From: Gemmatimonadaceae bacterium
GTDB taxonomy: Bacteria > Gemmatimonadota > Gemmatimonadetes > Gemmatimonadales > Gemmatimonadaceae
Reading direction: 5' to 3'
Assembly (NCBI GenBank): GCA_017881585.1
Contig: JADGQS010000012.1
Location: 1-39,583, forward strand
DNA length: 39,583 nucleotides
Shown here: piece after piece, positions 24,195-32,409 of the stretch
How positions within the stretch are numbered: the first letter of the stretch is position 1
Layout: each line of letters opens with the position of its first letter
Notes under the pieces: model-generated
What the model was told of the DNA's origin: nothing
Seen by the model: the letters and a program-made list of their open reading frames with translations, nothing else
Databases searched by the model: none
Made by a program: the position numbers and the translations under genes

Positions 24195-24290
24195 GAGGTG
24201 AGTGGCGAGTCGAATGCGGAATGCGGGGCCAAGTCGTGAGGTGCGAATTCTCGCCTCTCATCACTCGGCCCCGCATTCCGCATTCCTCTT
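24195..24290. repeat. Large intergenic inverted repeat between mutY and gltA
   Basis: Perfect 19-base arms (24212-24230 and 24267-24285) contain the doubled word GAATGCGGAATGCGG. The 36 bases between them are themselves nearly palindromic around GAATTC (24245-24250). Outer flanks GTGAGAGG and CCTCTT partly pair too. No T-run follows on either side, yet it lies between convergent genes and could stop transcription in both directions. The words GTGAGAGG and TGGCGAGTCG resemble the left part of the 7100-7250 repeat region. Confidence 0.7.
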
Positions 24291-24346
24291 CCGCACTGCG
24301 GATCGGGTCGAAATTCCGAATCCCGAATCCAACTCAACTCTCAGAA

Positions 24347-25681
24347 CTATTTTGTAATCTTGTGCTTGTAGTCGAGGGTCGGCTTGTACGGCCGCTCCGC
24401 ATGCCCCGTATAGATCTGCCGCGGACGCGCGATCTTCTGCTCCTTGTCCAACAGCATCTCTTCCCACTGCGAGAGCCAGCCGGCGGTGCGCGCGATGGCG
24501 AACAGCACGGTGAAGTAGTCCGTCGGGAAATGCATCGCCCGATAGATCAGCCCCGTATAGAAATCGACGTTCGGGTAGAGCTTCCTGGAGATGAAGTACT
24601 CGTCGCTCAGCGCTATCCGCTCGAGTTCGAGCGCGATCTCCATGTCGTGGGACATTCCGGCGACCTTGAGCACGTCGTCGCACAGCGCCTTCACGATCTT
24701 CGCGCGCGGGTCGTAGCTCTTGTACACGCGATGGCCGAAGCCCATCAGCCGCTTCTCGCCCTTCCCGCTCTTCACGTCGGCGATGAACGCCGGAATGTTC
24801 TTCACATGGCCGATCTCCTGGAGCATCCGCAGCACCGCCTCGTTCGCGCCACCGTGCAACGGGCCGTAGAGCGCCGCGATGCCGGCCGCGACCGCCGAGT
24901 ACGGATCGACGTGCGACGAACCTACCGCGCGCACCGCGTTCGTCGAGCAGTTCTGCTCGTGGTCGGCATGCAGGATGAACAGGATGTCGATCGCCCGCGC
25001 ATACACCGGATGCGCCTCGTACTTCGGCTCCGACATCCGCGCGATCATCGAGAGGAAATTCTCGGCGTACGGCAGCGAGTTGTCGGGGTAGACGTACGGC
25101 ATCCCCTTCACGTGACGGTATGCGAACGCCGCGAGCGTCGGGAGCTTCGCGATGAGGCGCACGAACGCGATGTCGCGCTCATGCTCGTCGAAGATGTCCT
25201 TCGACGTGGGATAGAACGAGCTGAGCGCCGCCACCGAGGCGCACAGCATCGACATCGGATGCGCGTCGTAGCGGAACCCTTCCATGAAGTGCTTGATGTT
25301 CTCGTGCACGTACGTGTGGTACGTGACGTCCTGCACCCATTGGTCGTACTCGGCCTGCGTCGGCAGCTCACCGTGACGAAGCAGCCACGCAACCTCGAGA
25401 AAATCCGCCTTCCCGGCGAGCTGGTCGATCGGATATCCGCGATACCGCAGGATGCCCTTGTCGCCGTCGATGAAGGTGATCGCGCTGCGGCACGACGCCG
25501 TGTTCATGAACGCCGGGTCGTAACCCATAATTCCGAAGTCGTCGGCGTTGACCTTGATCTGCTTGAGATCAGCCGTGCGAATCGTGTCGTCGGTGATCTG
25601 GACCGTATAGGACTTGCCGGTGCGCGAGTCCTTGATCTCGAGATGGTCGCCGGTGGAGGAAACCTCTTTCGTACCAGGCAT
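24347..25681 (-). CDS. gltA: Citrate synthase
   Basis: A 444-residue type II (hexameric, GltA-like) citrate synthase, entry enzyme of the TCA cycle. Active-site residues are visible: His in [11 protein letters not shown], His in [15 protein letters not shown], and Asp in [13 protein letters not shown]. The [14 protein letters not shown] and N-terminal [14 protein letters not shown] blocks are intact. The first 45 residues ([16 protein letters not shown]) are the N-terminal domain of the Gram-negative type. The ATG at 25681 is used; GGAG lies about 15 bases upstream, too far for a normal ribosome binding site. The gene diverges from a PLP decarboxylase across 163 bases in which no clear promoter was found. 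Confidence 0.95.
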   Translation of the reverse strand: MPGTKEVSSTGDHLEIKDSRTGKSYTVQITDDTIRTADLKQIKVNADDFGIMGYDPAFMNTASCRSAITFIDGDKGILRYRGYPIDQLAGKADFLEVAWLLRHGELPTQAEYDQWVQDVTYHTYVHENIKHFMEGFRYDAHPMSMLCASVAALSSFYPTSKDIFDEHERDIAFVRLIAKLPTLAAFAYRHVKGMPYVYPDNSLPYAENFLSMIARMSEPKYEAHPVYARAIDILFILHADHEQNCSTNAVRAVGSSHVDPYSAVAAGIAALYGPLHGGANEAVLRMLQEIGHVKNIPAFIADVKSGKGEKRLMGFGHRVYKSYDPRAKIVKALCDDVLKVAGMSHDMEIALELERIALSDEYFISRKLYPNVDFYTGLIYRAMHFPTDYFTVLFAIARTAGWLSQWEEMLLDKEQKIARPRQIYTGHAERPYKPTLDYKHKITK

Positions 25682-25844
25682 GGTTCGTTTCCGATTGCTC
25701 CTAGGAGTTTGCCGAAGGACGGTCGCGTTGCGCTCCCGATTCGACGTAATACCATGGAAAGCTAGTAGTATTCCACGCTCTGTGGGATGGCCGCCCCGTC
25801 AGGTTTTCTGCCATTCGCTGTCCGACTTTTGCCCTCCGCCTTCG

Positions 25845-27308
25845 ATGACCGAAGAATCGCTTGACCCCGCCGACTGGTCCGCCTTTCGCGCCCTCGCCCA
25901 CCGGATGGTGGACGACTCGCTGGATTTTCTCCAGACCCTCGGCGACCGCGCGCCCTGGCAGCCCATGCCTGCGACCGTCCGTGACGCGATCTCGTCCGAG
26001 GCACTCCCGCGCGCGCCGCAGTCCGCCGAGCGCGCATACGACGATTTCGTCACGAACGTGCTTCCTTTCGCGAACGGAAACCGGCATCCCCGCTTCTGGG
26101 GCTGGATTCAGGGGAACGGCACGCCGCTCGGCATGATGGCCGACATGCTCGCCGCCGGGATGAACCCGCATTGCGCCGGACTCGACCAGGCGCCGAAGCT
26201 CGTCGAACTTCAGGTGATCGCCTGGCTCGCCGAACTGATGGGATTCCCGCGTGACTCGAGCGGCGTGCTGGTGAGCGGCGGCACGATGGCGAATGTGCTC
26301 GGGCTCGCGGTCGCGCGTCATGCGCGCGCCGGGTTCAACGTGCGCGAGCTCGGCATGCTCGGCGCGGAGGAGCGGCTGACGGTCTACGCGTCGAACGAGG
26401 TCCATAGCTGGGCGCAGAAGGCCGTTGAGCTGTTCGGCATGGGGAACGCCTCGCTCCGGCGCGTGCCCGTCGACGGCGAGTTCCGCGTCCGTATCGACGC
26501 GTTGCGCGACATGATCGCCGCCGACCGCCTCGCGGGCGTCCGCCCGATCTGCGTGATCGGAACGGCGGGCACCGTGAACAGCGGCGCGACCGACGACCTC
26601 GACGCGCTCGCCGATCTTTGCGCCGCGGAGAATCTCTGGTTCCACGTCGACGGTGCGTTCGGCGCGCTCGCGCGGCTCGTCCCCGCCCTCGCGCCTGCGC
26701 TCAAGGGAATCGAGCGCGCCGACTCGCTTGCGTTCGACCTCCACAAGTGGATGTACCTGCCGTACGAGATCGCGTGCGTGCTCGTTCGCGATCGCGCGAT
26801 GCACGAAGCGACGTTCTCGGTGACGCCGAGTTATCTCATGGATGAAGGGCGCGGCGTGATCGCGGGCGGACTGCCGTTCGCAGACCGCGGCATCGAGCTC
26901 ACGCGTGGCTTCAAGGCGCTCAAGGTGTGGCTCTCGCTCAAGGCGGAGGGCGTGGACAAGTTCGCGCGCGTGATCGAGCAGAACGTGGAACAGGCGCGGC
27001 GGTTCGCGGCTCGCATAGTGAAGGTTCCGGACGTCGTGCTCAGCGCGCCGGTGTCGCTGAACATCGTCTGTTTCCGCGTCGCGCCGCCGTCGATGTCACC
27101 CGAACAGCAGGACGCGCTCAACAAGGAGCTGCTGCTGAGGATTCAGGAGACCGGGCTCGGGATCCCGAGCGGATCGCGCATTGCGGGGCGCTATGTCCTG
27201 CGAGTGGCGTGCTCGAATCATCGCAGCGTGTGGGCGGACTTCGAGGCGCTGGCGGAGGGGATCGAGAAACTCGGCGCGGAGCTCGAACGCACGATGAGTT
27301 CCTCCTAG
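25845..27308 (+). CDS. PLP-dependent group II (aromatic-L-amino-acid type) decarboxylase
   Basis: A 487-residue fold-type I PLP enzyme of the DDC/TyrDC/glutamate decarboxylase family. The PLP lysine is Lys301 in [12 protein letters not shown], the pyridine-binding Asp269 is in [12 protein letters not shown], and the stacking His187 is in [30 protein letters not shown] is the phosphate-binding region, and [12 protein letters not shown] near residue 83 matches the substrate-pocket segment HPRFWG. A decarboxylated amino acid (tyramine, tryptamine or similar) is the likely product, but the substrate is not fixed by these motifs. The ATG at 25845 is chosen from the family N-terminus. Its stop shares the CTAG at 27305-27308 with the convergent EVE gene. 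Confidence 0.88.
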   Translation: MTEESLDPADWSAFRALAHRMVDDSLDFLQTLGDRAPWQPMPATVRDAISSEALPRAPQSAERAYDDFVTNVLPFANGNRHPRFWGWIQGNGTPLGMMADMLAAGMNPHCAGLDQAPKLVELQVIAWLAELMGFPRDSSGVLVSGGTMANVLGLAVARHARAGFNVRELGMLGAEERLTVYASNEVHSWAQKAVELFGMGNASLRRVPVDGEFRVRIDALRDMIAADRLAGVRPICVIGTAGTVNSGATDDLDALADLCAAENLWFHVDGAFGALARLVPALAPALKGIERADSLAFDLHKWMYLPYEIACVLVRDRAMHEATFSVTPSYLMDEGRGVIAGGLPFADRGIELTRGFKALKVWLSLKAEGVDKFARVIEQNVEQARRFAARIVKVPDVVLSAPVSLNIVCFRVAPPSMSPEQQDALNKELLLRIQETGLGIPSGSRIAGRYVLRVACSNHRSVWADFEALAEGIEKLGAELERTMSSS

Positions 27309-27874
27309 CGCGCCATCTCCACGATCGTCTCCCACTCGGCAGGTTTCACCGGCGTCACCGACAGACGACCGATGCGAATCAGCGCCATGTCGGCAAGTTC
27401 CTTGCGCGCCTTGATCTCCGGGAGCGTCACCGGCCTGGTGAACTGCGCGACCGCGCGAACGTCGACCATGAACCAGGTCGGCGCGTCCGGATTCGACTCT
27501 TCATCGAAGTGCTCGTGCTTCGGATCCAGCGCCGTGAAGTCGGCGTAACCCTCGCGCACGACTTCGCAGATCCCGGCGATCACCTGCGCGTCGGCCATCG
27601 AGTGATAGAAGAACACGCGGTCGCCGAGCCTCATCCCGTCGCGCAGGAAATTCCGCGCGGCGAAATTGCGCACGCCGTCCCAGTACGTCGTGCGGTTCGG
27701 CGCGCGCAATAAATCATCGAACGAAAAAACGCCCGGCTCCGACTTCACCAGCCAGTGTCGCTTCTCGCCCGGCTTGCGCGGCGCGAACGCCTCGGCCCAC
27801 TTCCCCTCCGAGTACGGCGCCGACTTCGGGACCGTCGTCGGCACGGCTTTCGCAGCCCGCTTCTTCGCCGCCAT
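27305..27874 (-). CDS. EVE-domain protein
   Basis: A 189-residue protein. After a Lys/Ala-rich N-terminus of about 38 residues it is a single EVE domain of the PUA-like fold: [34 protein letters not shown] with GDRVFFYHS, then [22 protein letters not shown] domains bind modified bases in DNA or RNA (for example 5-methylcytosine derivatives); human THYN1 is a relative. The gene begins four bases after the stop of the Tat-exported PLP enzyme and is probably co-transcribed. The basic N-terminal tail ([14 protein letters not shown]) would favour nucleic-acid binding. Its target is unknown. Confidence 0.9.
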   Translation of the reverse strand: MAAKKRAAKAVPTTVPKSAPYSEGKWAEAFAPRKPGEKRHWLVKSEPGVFSFDDLLRAPNRTTYWDGVRNFAARNFLRDGMRLGDRVFFYHSMADAQVIAGICEVVREGYADFTALDPKHEHFDEESNPDAPTWFMVDVRAVAQFTRPVTLPEIKARKELADMALIRIGRLSVTPVKPAEWETIVEMAR

Positions 27875-27878
27875 TCGT

Positions 27879-29171
27879 CTACGCGATGCCCGTCTTGATC
27901 GCCTTCAGCACCGCGTCCGAGAACGTGTCGATCTCGTCGAGCGTGTTGTACACGTTCGGCGTGATGCGGATGCCGTTGAACTCGGCGTGCCCGATGGGCG
28001 TCGTCACGATCCGGTAGTTGTTGTACAGCCAGCCGCCGAGCTTGCCGAAGTCGAGGCCGTCCACGTTGAACAGGCAGATCGCGCCGCTCTTGTCCGGGCC
28101 GAGCGGCGTGAGGACTTTCACGCGATCGCTCGCGGAGAGCAGGCGGTTCGCCCAGCGGTCACGCAGGTAGCGGAGGCGAGCGATCTTCTTGTCGGGGCCG
28201 ATGCCCCGGCTGAACGCCAGCGCCGTGCTCACCGCGTTGAAGTTCGCCTGCGGGTGCGTGCCGATCTGCTCGAACTTCCGGATGTTGTCCTTGAGCGAAT
28301 CGTCCGATCCCATGAGCGACCAGATTTCCGGGATCCTCTCCTTTCGCACATAGAGAAATCCGGTGCCGATCGGCGCGAGCGTCCACTTGTGCAGCGAGAC
28401 GCCGTAGTAGTCGCACTCGAGGTCGTCGCGCTTGAACGGGAAGTGATTGAAAGCGTGCGCGCCGTCGACGAGCACCTGGATGCCCAGCGGACGCGCCATG
28501 CGCACGATGTCGCGCACCGGCATGATCTGGCCGGTGAGGTTCGTGATGTGCGTCACCTCGATGACTTTCGTCCGAGGCGTGATCGCCTGGCGGAACTGGT
28601 CGACGAGATATGCGTCGGACGGCGGCGGCACCTTGAACGAAATCTGCTTGAACACGATCCCCTCACGGCGCACGCGTTGCTGCCACGAGGTGATCATGCG
28701 CGGATAGTTCTGGTTCGTCGAGAGGACTTCGTCGCCGCGCTTGAGGTCCATGCCGAAGATCACGATCTCGTTCGCCTCGCTCGCGTTGCGCACCACCGCC
28801 ATCTCCTCCGGATCGCAGCCGAAATCCTTCGCGAGGTCGCGGCGCGTGCTCTCCATCCGCGGTTCCAGGGTGCGCCACATGTTCTCGACGGGCAGCTCGT
28901 TCACGAAGTGCTGGTCGCGAATGAGCTGGTCGAGCACGTGCGTCGGGCACGGCGAGATGCCGCCATTGTTGAGGTTGATCATCGTGCGGTCGGTGTCGAA
29001 CGCGCGCTGGATCTGGCTCCAGTACGCCTCGTCGTCCGCGATGGCGCCCGCCGGCCGGTCGCCCGCGATCGCGTTGGCCTTGAAGAGCTGACCGAACGCA
29101 TCTTCGCGCATGACAGGGAGCGCGATGCTCGCGCCTGCCAGGCCGCGAACGAAATTTCTACGGGTCGTCAT
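27879..29171 (-). CDS. Tat-exported class V aminotransferase-fold protein (isopenicillin N epimerase-like)
   Basis: A 430-residue PLP enzyme. The N-terminus is a twin-arginine signal (TTRRNFVRGLAGASIALPV), so the folded holoenzyme is exported. The PLP lysine is Lys262 in GVSLHKWTLAPIGTG, and Asp236 in VLVDGAHAFNH binds the pyridine nitrogen. TMINLNNGGISPCPTHVLD near residue 63 is typical of the CefD/isopenicillin-N-epimerase-like group of cysteine desulfurase relatives. The reaction is not known for most of this group; no beta-lactam genes are nearby. TATAGT (29204-29199) could be the -10 box. It leads the EVE gene in a two-gene unit. Confidence 0.87.
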   Translation of the reverse strand: MTTRRNFVRGLAGASIALPVMREDAFGQLFKANAIAGDRPAGAIADDEAYWSQIQRAFDTDRTMINLNNGGISPCPTHVLDQLIRDQHFVNELPVENMWRTLEPRMESTRRDLAKDFGCDPEEMAVVRNASEANEIVIFGMDLKRGDEVLSTNQNYPRMITSWQQRVRREGIVFKQISFKVPPPSDAYLVDQFRQAITPRTKVIEVTHITNLTGQIMPVRDIVRMARPLGIQVLVDGAHAFNHFPFKRDDLECDYYGVSLHKWTLAPIGTGFLYVRKERIPEIWSLMGSDDSLKDNIRKFEQIGTHPQANFNAVSTALAFSRGIGPDKKIARLRYLRDRWANRLLSASDRVKVLTPLGPDKSGAICLFNVDGLDFGKLGGWLYNNYRIVTTPIGHAEFNGIRITPNVYNTLDEIDTFSDAVLKAIKTGIA

Positions 29172-29240
29172 GAACGGATCCGGTGTGGGGATTCATGAAC
29201 TATATGGTTGTTCGCCCGTCCGCGGCCAGTCGGCGGTGTC

Positions 29241-30386
29241 TCAGGGAACAACGATCAGGCCCGCCTCGCCTCCGTATTCATCCCTCACGCGGGCCGTCCC
29301 GCGGGGCGCCTGCCAGGGTCCGCCGTTGATGCGGACCGCCACGCGGTGGCGACCGGGGGGCAGCGCGATCTCGGCCTCCCATCCCTCGCTCGTTCGCGTG
29401 AGCGGCACCGGCTTCCAGTCCGAGAACGTCCCCGCCAGCTCGACCCCTGACGAGTCGTCCGCGACGATTCGCACCGCCAGCAGTGCGCCGCTCGATTTCG
29501 GCGTCAGGGTCGCGAACGAAGCCCCGCGCGCCGAGTTCGCCGAACCGGTGACCCGCAGGGGCACCAGCGCGATGCGGATCGCCGCGCTCGTGATCTGCAT
29601 GTCCGGCACGCCGCGAACCGGATCTGCGAGCTGCCGGCCCGTCCCGACCGCGAACGAATACCGCGGCGAGAACGTCCAGACCGCCGTGAAGTACAGGGAC
29701 GACTGGCTCGCCGCGGTCGTGCGCGCGCCGTTCCGGAGCGTCCCGGTCGCGTCGAGCAGGAGCGCGCCGTGCTCGTACCGGAGTTCCGTTGCAAGATCGG
29801 TGAGGTCGTACGCCGCCGCGCCGTTCGGAAGAAAGACTCCCGCGGCCTCGAGCAGCGAGAAGTCTTCGGAACGCACGCGACCGACAGACGCCGTCGCCTC
29901 GAAATCTCCCGAGCGCCACCAGGCGCCGATGTCGAGCGCCGTCGAGTGGCTCGCGAGATTGTCGCGGGACGTGCCCCCGTACGCGGCGCCGGCCCACACG
30001 CCGCCGGCATCGAGCGCCAGCCGCTCGCGGAGGAATCCGCTGAAGCTGCCGCCACGGGAGAGGATCGAGGCACCGAACGCGGCCACCGTTATCCCGCCTT
30101 CGGTCTGCCATGCCGATCGATCGGTCGCCCGCCAGGCGGCCGCGAGCCCGGCCTGCGCGGCCGTCGTGCTGTCGCCGGTTTGGGTGACCGCCGCGGAAAA
30201 CAGGGTGGCGAACAGCGGAGCGCCGTCGCGCCAAGTGAGGCCGAATACGCCGGCGACATCGTGCGCTGCGCGTCCGGTCTGCTGGATCTGCGCCGCTCCG
30301 GCATCCAACCGCACCTCTCGCGTCGACTGCGCGCCCGCCGCATTCAATGCGACGAGCAACGCCAGCGCGGAAGCGCGGGCGGTCAT
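29241..30386 (-). CDS. Predicted outer-membrane beta-barrel with C-terminal CBM48/AMPK-type glycogen-binding-like domain
   Basis: A 381-residue exported protein (signal peptide MTARASALALLVALNAAGA). Residues 20-290 are alternating amphipathic strands rich in Ala, Thr, Trp and Tyr, such as AWWRSGDFEATASVGRVR and SLYFTAVWTFSPRYSFAVGT, as in outer-membrane barrels. The last 70 residues match the early-set carbohydrate-binding fold: VELAGTFSDWKPVPLTRTS, then GWEAEIALPPGRHRVAVRIN. The related gene at 31069 has the parallel FNDW, PLTR and PGRH signature. It is the last of four minus-strand genes headed by an ECF sigma factor, 17 bases after the preceding gene. No known barrel family was recognised, and sugar binding is inferred from fold only. 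Confidence 0.7.
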   Translation of the reverse strand: MTARASALALLVALNAAGAQSTREVRLDAGAAQIQQTGRAAHDVAGVFGLTWRDGAPLFATLFSAAVTQTGDSTTAAQAGLAAAWRATDRSAWQTEGGITVAAFGASILSRGGSFSGFLRERLALDAGGVWAGAAYGGTSRDNLASHSTALDIGAWWRSGDFEATASVGRVRSEDFSLLEAAGVFLPNGAAAYDLTDLATELRYEHGALLLDATGTLRNGARTTAASQSSLYFTAVWTFSPRYSFAVGTGRQLADPVRGVPDMQITSAAIRIALVPLRVTGSANSARGASFATLTPKSSGALLAVRIVADDSSGVELAGTFSDWKPVPLTRTSEGWEAEIALPPGRHRVAVRINGGPWQAPRGTARVRDEYGGEAGLIVVP

Positions 30387-30403
30387 CTCATGGCCTTATG
30401 GCC

Positions 30404-31072
30404 TCACCGAGGACGAACATTTCCTCCAGACACGGCAGGCGGTAGGGGTAGGAGTGACATGATGCCACGTCCGTGCCTGTCGAGCGCGGCCTCCGGAGTC
30501 AGACCAGCGGCGACGTCGTTCTGCACGGCGGTATTCATCGCCGTAAGTTGCGCGCCCGTCGCCCCGCGCGCCATGAGGTCGAGAATCATCTGTGAAGCCT
30601 TCTTCGGCGAAACGTGGCGCGCGACGAGTTCCGTCAGCACCCCCAGTTCCACCGCGATCGACCGCCTCGGCGCCGCCTGGCGCATCTGTTTCAGTGTCTT
30701 TTCGGGGACGCCGACGTAGAGTGCGTCCGCGCCGGCCGACAGCTCGTCTACCGTCGGCGACGGGGCGAGCAGATCGTTGGCCCTGCGCAGCCGCTTCTGC
30801 AGCGCGTCCATCGCCGCGCGAATGCTCTTGGAGCTCGCGTTCTTGGCGACGCCCTCCAGCGCCTTCGAGAGGAGCGGCTCGATCGGAACGCCATGCTCCT
30901 TCGCGATGCTGAGCTGCTCGATCACGACGCTGCGCGTGGCATCGTCGCGAATCGCGGTGACCCGGGTCTCCTGCTGGGCGCCGGCACGCGCGCCCGACAG
31001 CGCGACGAGCAGTACGGCGGCAACGAAAACGCCGGCAGCGGAGAAACGTGCGTTCAGGAAAGTATTTTTCAT
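30404..31072 (-). CDS. Exported helical protein of unknown function in the ECF operon
   Basis: A 222-residue protein not recognised as any family. A long signal peptide (MKNTFLNARFSAAGVFVAAV, cleavage probably after GARA near residue 31) is followed by helical, Ala/Lys/Arg-rich sequence. Three helical segments look loosely repetitive (VVIEQLSIAKEHGVPIEPLL, IAVELGVLTELVARHVSPK, ASQMILDLMARGATGAQLTA). The C-terminus is Pro/Gly rich (LLPLPPAVSGGNVRPR). The ATG overlaps the stop of the putative anti-sigma gene (ATGA), so it is translationally coupled to it. Its location between a membrane anti-sigma protein and a barrel suggests a periplasmic connector or sensor protein; this is guesswork from position. 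Confidence 0.65.
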   Translation of the reverse strand: MKNTFLNARFSAAGVFVAAVLLVALSGARAGAQQETRVTAIRDDATRSVVIEQLSIAKEHGVPIEPLLSKALEGVAKNASSKSIRAAMDALQKRLRRANDLLAPSPTVDELSAGADALYVGVPEKTLKQMRQAAPRRSIAVELGVLTELVARHVSPKKASQMILDLMARGATGAQLTAMNTAVQNDVAAGLTPEAALDRHGRGIMSLLPLPPAVSGGNVRPR

Positions 31073-31668
31073 GGCTGGTTCACCATCAGCACGGAGGCGT
31101 CGCCCCCGAAATCGAGATCGCGAGTATGCGGCGCGCGAGGGTCGACGACGAGTTTGCCGTCGACCATGAACGCGTAGAGATGGCGGCCCGGCATGACTTT
31201 CACCGTTGCCGTCCAGGGGCCGTTCGCGCCGAATCGCGTGAGCGGCGACGCGGTGCTGTCCCAGTCGTTGAAATCGCCGACGATCGAGACGCTCTTCGCG
31301 CCGGCGGCGTCGAACGTGATCGGCACCGGCATAGCGCGTACTTCGTTCGGCGCGTTCGCCGCGGCGATCGCCGGCACGCTCGCCGACGGCGACGCCGCCG
31401 TGGGCAGGACCCGCTCATCGGGCGTCGAGAGCGCACCGCGCGTCACGAATCCGATCGCGAGCGCGGCCGCGGCGAGCAGTCCCGCGGACGCCACCGAGAC
31501 GGTCGGCTGGCGCATCCACTCAAGCACGAGCGTGAGGCGACTCGGCGCCTGCGCGTGGCGTGCGCGCACGGTGGCCAGGATCTGCGCCATCGCGCGCGCG
31601 TTCTGCTGCGGCAGCGGCTTGAGCGCTCCCGCCACCCGTTCGATCAGTTCGTCGCGTTCATCGATCAT
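31069..31668 (-). CDS. Putative membrane anti-sigma factor with periplasmic CBM48/AMPK-type domain
   Basis: A 199-residue protein. A cytoplasmic N-terminus of about 55 residues (MIDERDELIERVAGALKPLP) lacks the zinc motif HxxxCxxC of common anti-sigma factors. One membrane helix follows (SVASAGLLAAAALAIGFVT, about 57-75), then an Ala/Pro linker. The C-terminal 90 residues are an early-set carbohydrate-binding-like domain (VSIVGDFNDWDSTASPLTRF and TVKVMPGRHLYAFMVDGKLV with DPRAPH). Its start lies 11 bases inside the end of the ECF sigma gene, the standard place of a cognate anti-sigma factor. The role is inferred from position and topology, not from a recognised anti-sigma domain. The domain resembles AMPK-beta and isoamylase N-domains that bind alpha-glucans. 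Confidence 0.72.
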   Translation of the reverse strand: MIDERDELIERVAGALKPLPQQNARAMAQILATVRARHAQAPSRLTLVLEWMRQPTVSVASAGLLAAAALAIGFVTRGALSTPDERVLPTAASPSASVPAIAAANAPNEVRAMPVPITFDAAGAKSVSIVGDFNDWDSTASPLTRFGANGPWTATVKVMPGRHLYAFMVDGKLVVDPRAPHTRDLDFGGDASVLMVNQP

Positions 31669-32203
31669 GTTGCTCCACCCTGGTCAGTCTCGCGCGCAAT
31701 GTGTCGCACGCCCGCTTGACCCGCATGCGCAGCGCGGAAAGGCGAACACCCGTCAGCGCTGCAATGTCTTCATATGAAAGATCCTCGACGTGACGCAACA
31801 GGAACGCTTCCCGCTGCTCCGCCGGGAGTGAATCCAGCACCACCCGCACTTCCTCGGCCCAGTCAGCGCCGTACTCTTCCTCCGGCGCCGCGGCCGTAAT
31901 CGGAACCTCTCCGTACTCGATCAGCGCTCGGTGCCGCCTGTTCCGGGACAGCAGCGTGCGGCATCTGTTCGCCAGAATCCGGAACAGCCACGGATCGAAC
32001 CGCGCCTCTTCACGAAACCGGTGGAAGCTGTCGTGCACTCGCACGAAAGCGTCCTGCACTGCTTCTTCGGCGTCCTGGTCGTCCGACAGCATGTTCCGCG
32101 CGAAACGCAGGCACCGTGGATAATAGAACTCCACGATCTCGATGAAGGCCTGTTCTTCACCCCGTTTCGCCCTGAGGGGCACCGAAGCGTTGATTTCGTT
32201 CAC
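31658..32203 (-). CDS. ECF-type (sigma-70 family) RNA polymerase sigma factor
   Basis: A 181-residue extracytoplasmic-function sigma factor. Region 2 is YPRCLRFARNMLSDDQDAEE and AVQDAFVRVHDSFHRF, followed by FDPWLFRILANRCRTLLSR. Region 4 is LPAEQREAFLLRHVEDLSYE and DIAALTGVRLSALRMRVKRA. No C-terminal extension. The GTG at 32203 is preferred: a TTG 26 codons upstream (32281) adds sequence unlike ECF proteins. It leads a four-gene operon with the anti-sigma, a helical exported protein and the barrel. ECF factors normally activate their own operon, but no GGAAC-like -35 was recognised in the 206 bases to the divergent aldehyde dehydrogenase gene. Confidence 0.88.
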   Translation of the reverse strand: MNEINASVPLRAKRGEEQAFIEIVEFYYPRCLRFARNMLSDDQDAEEAVQDAFVRVHDSFHRFREEARFDPWLFRILANRCRTLLSRNRRHRALIEYGEVPITAAAPEEEYGADWAEEVRVVLDSLPAEQREAFLLRHVEDLSYEDIAALTGVRLSALRMRVKRACDTLRARLTRVEQHDR

Positions 32204-32409
32204 GGACTCTCGGTTGGTCTGAGGTGTCTCCCGCAGATTATCCCGCTGAGGAGTCGTACGCCACCGCCGACCTGCCCACAACCCGTGAATCGTGCTTCAT
32301 TTACACGTACCCGCGAGAGGGTCTGCCACGTCACCAAATGGGCGCACTTTTGTGCTCCCCGCCCGTCGCCGACCACTGTCGTCCAGCCACCCCGGCAGGA
32401 GCACTCCTG

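Noticed and set aside
24158-25765. 535-codon plus-strand frame
   Set aside because: Antisense to citrate synthase.
27879-29171. Beta-lactam biosynthesis (isopenicillin N epimerase)
   Set aside because: Only the fold family matches; no isopenicillin synthase or related gene is nearby and the protein is exported.
27666-29198. 510-codon plus-strand frame
   Set aside because: Antisense to the EVE and PLP-enzyme genes, low-complexity Arg/Val-rich translation.
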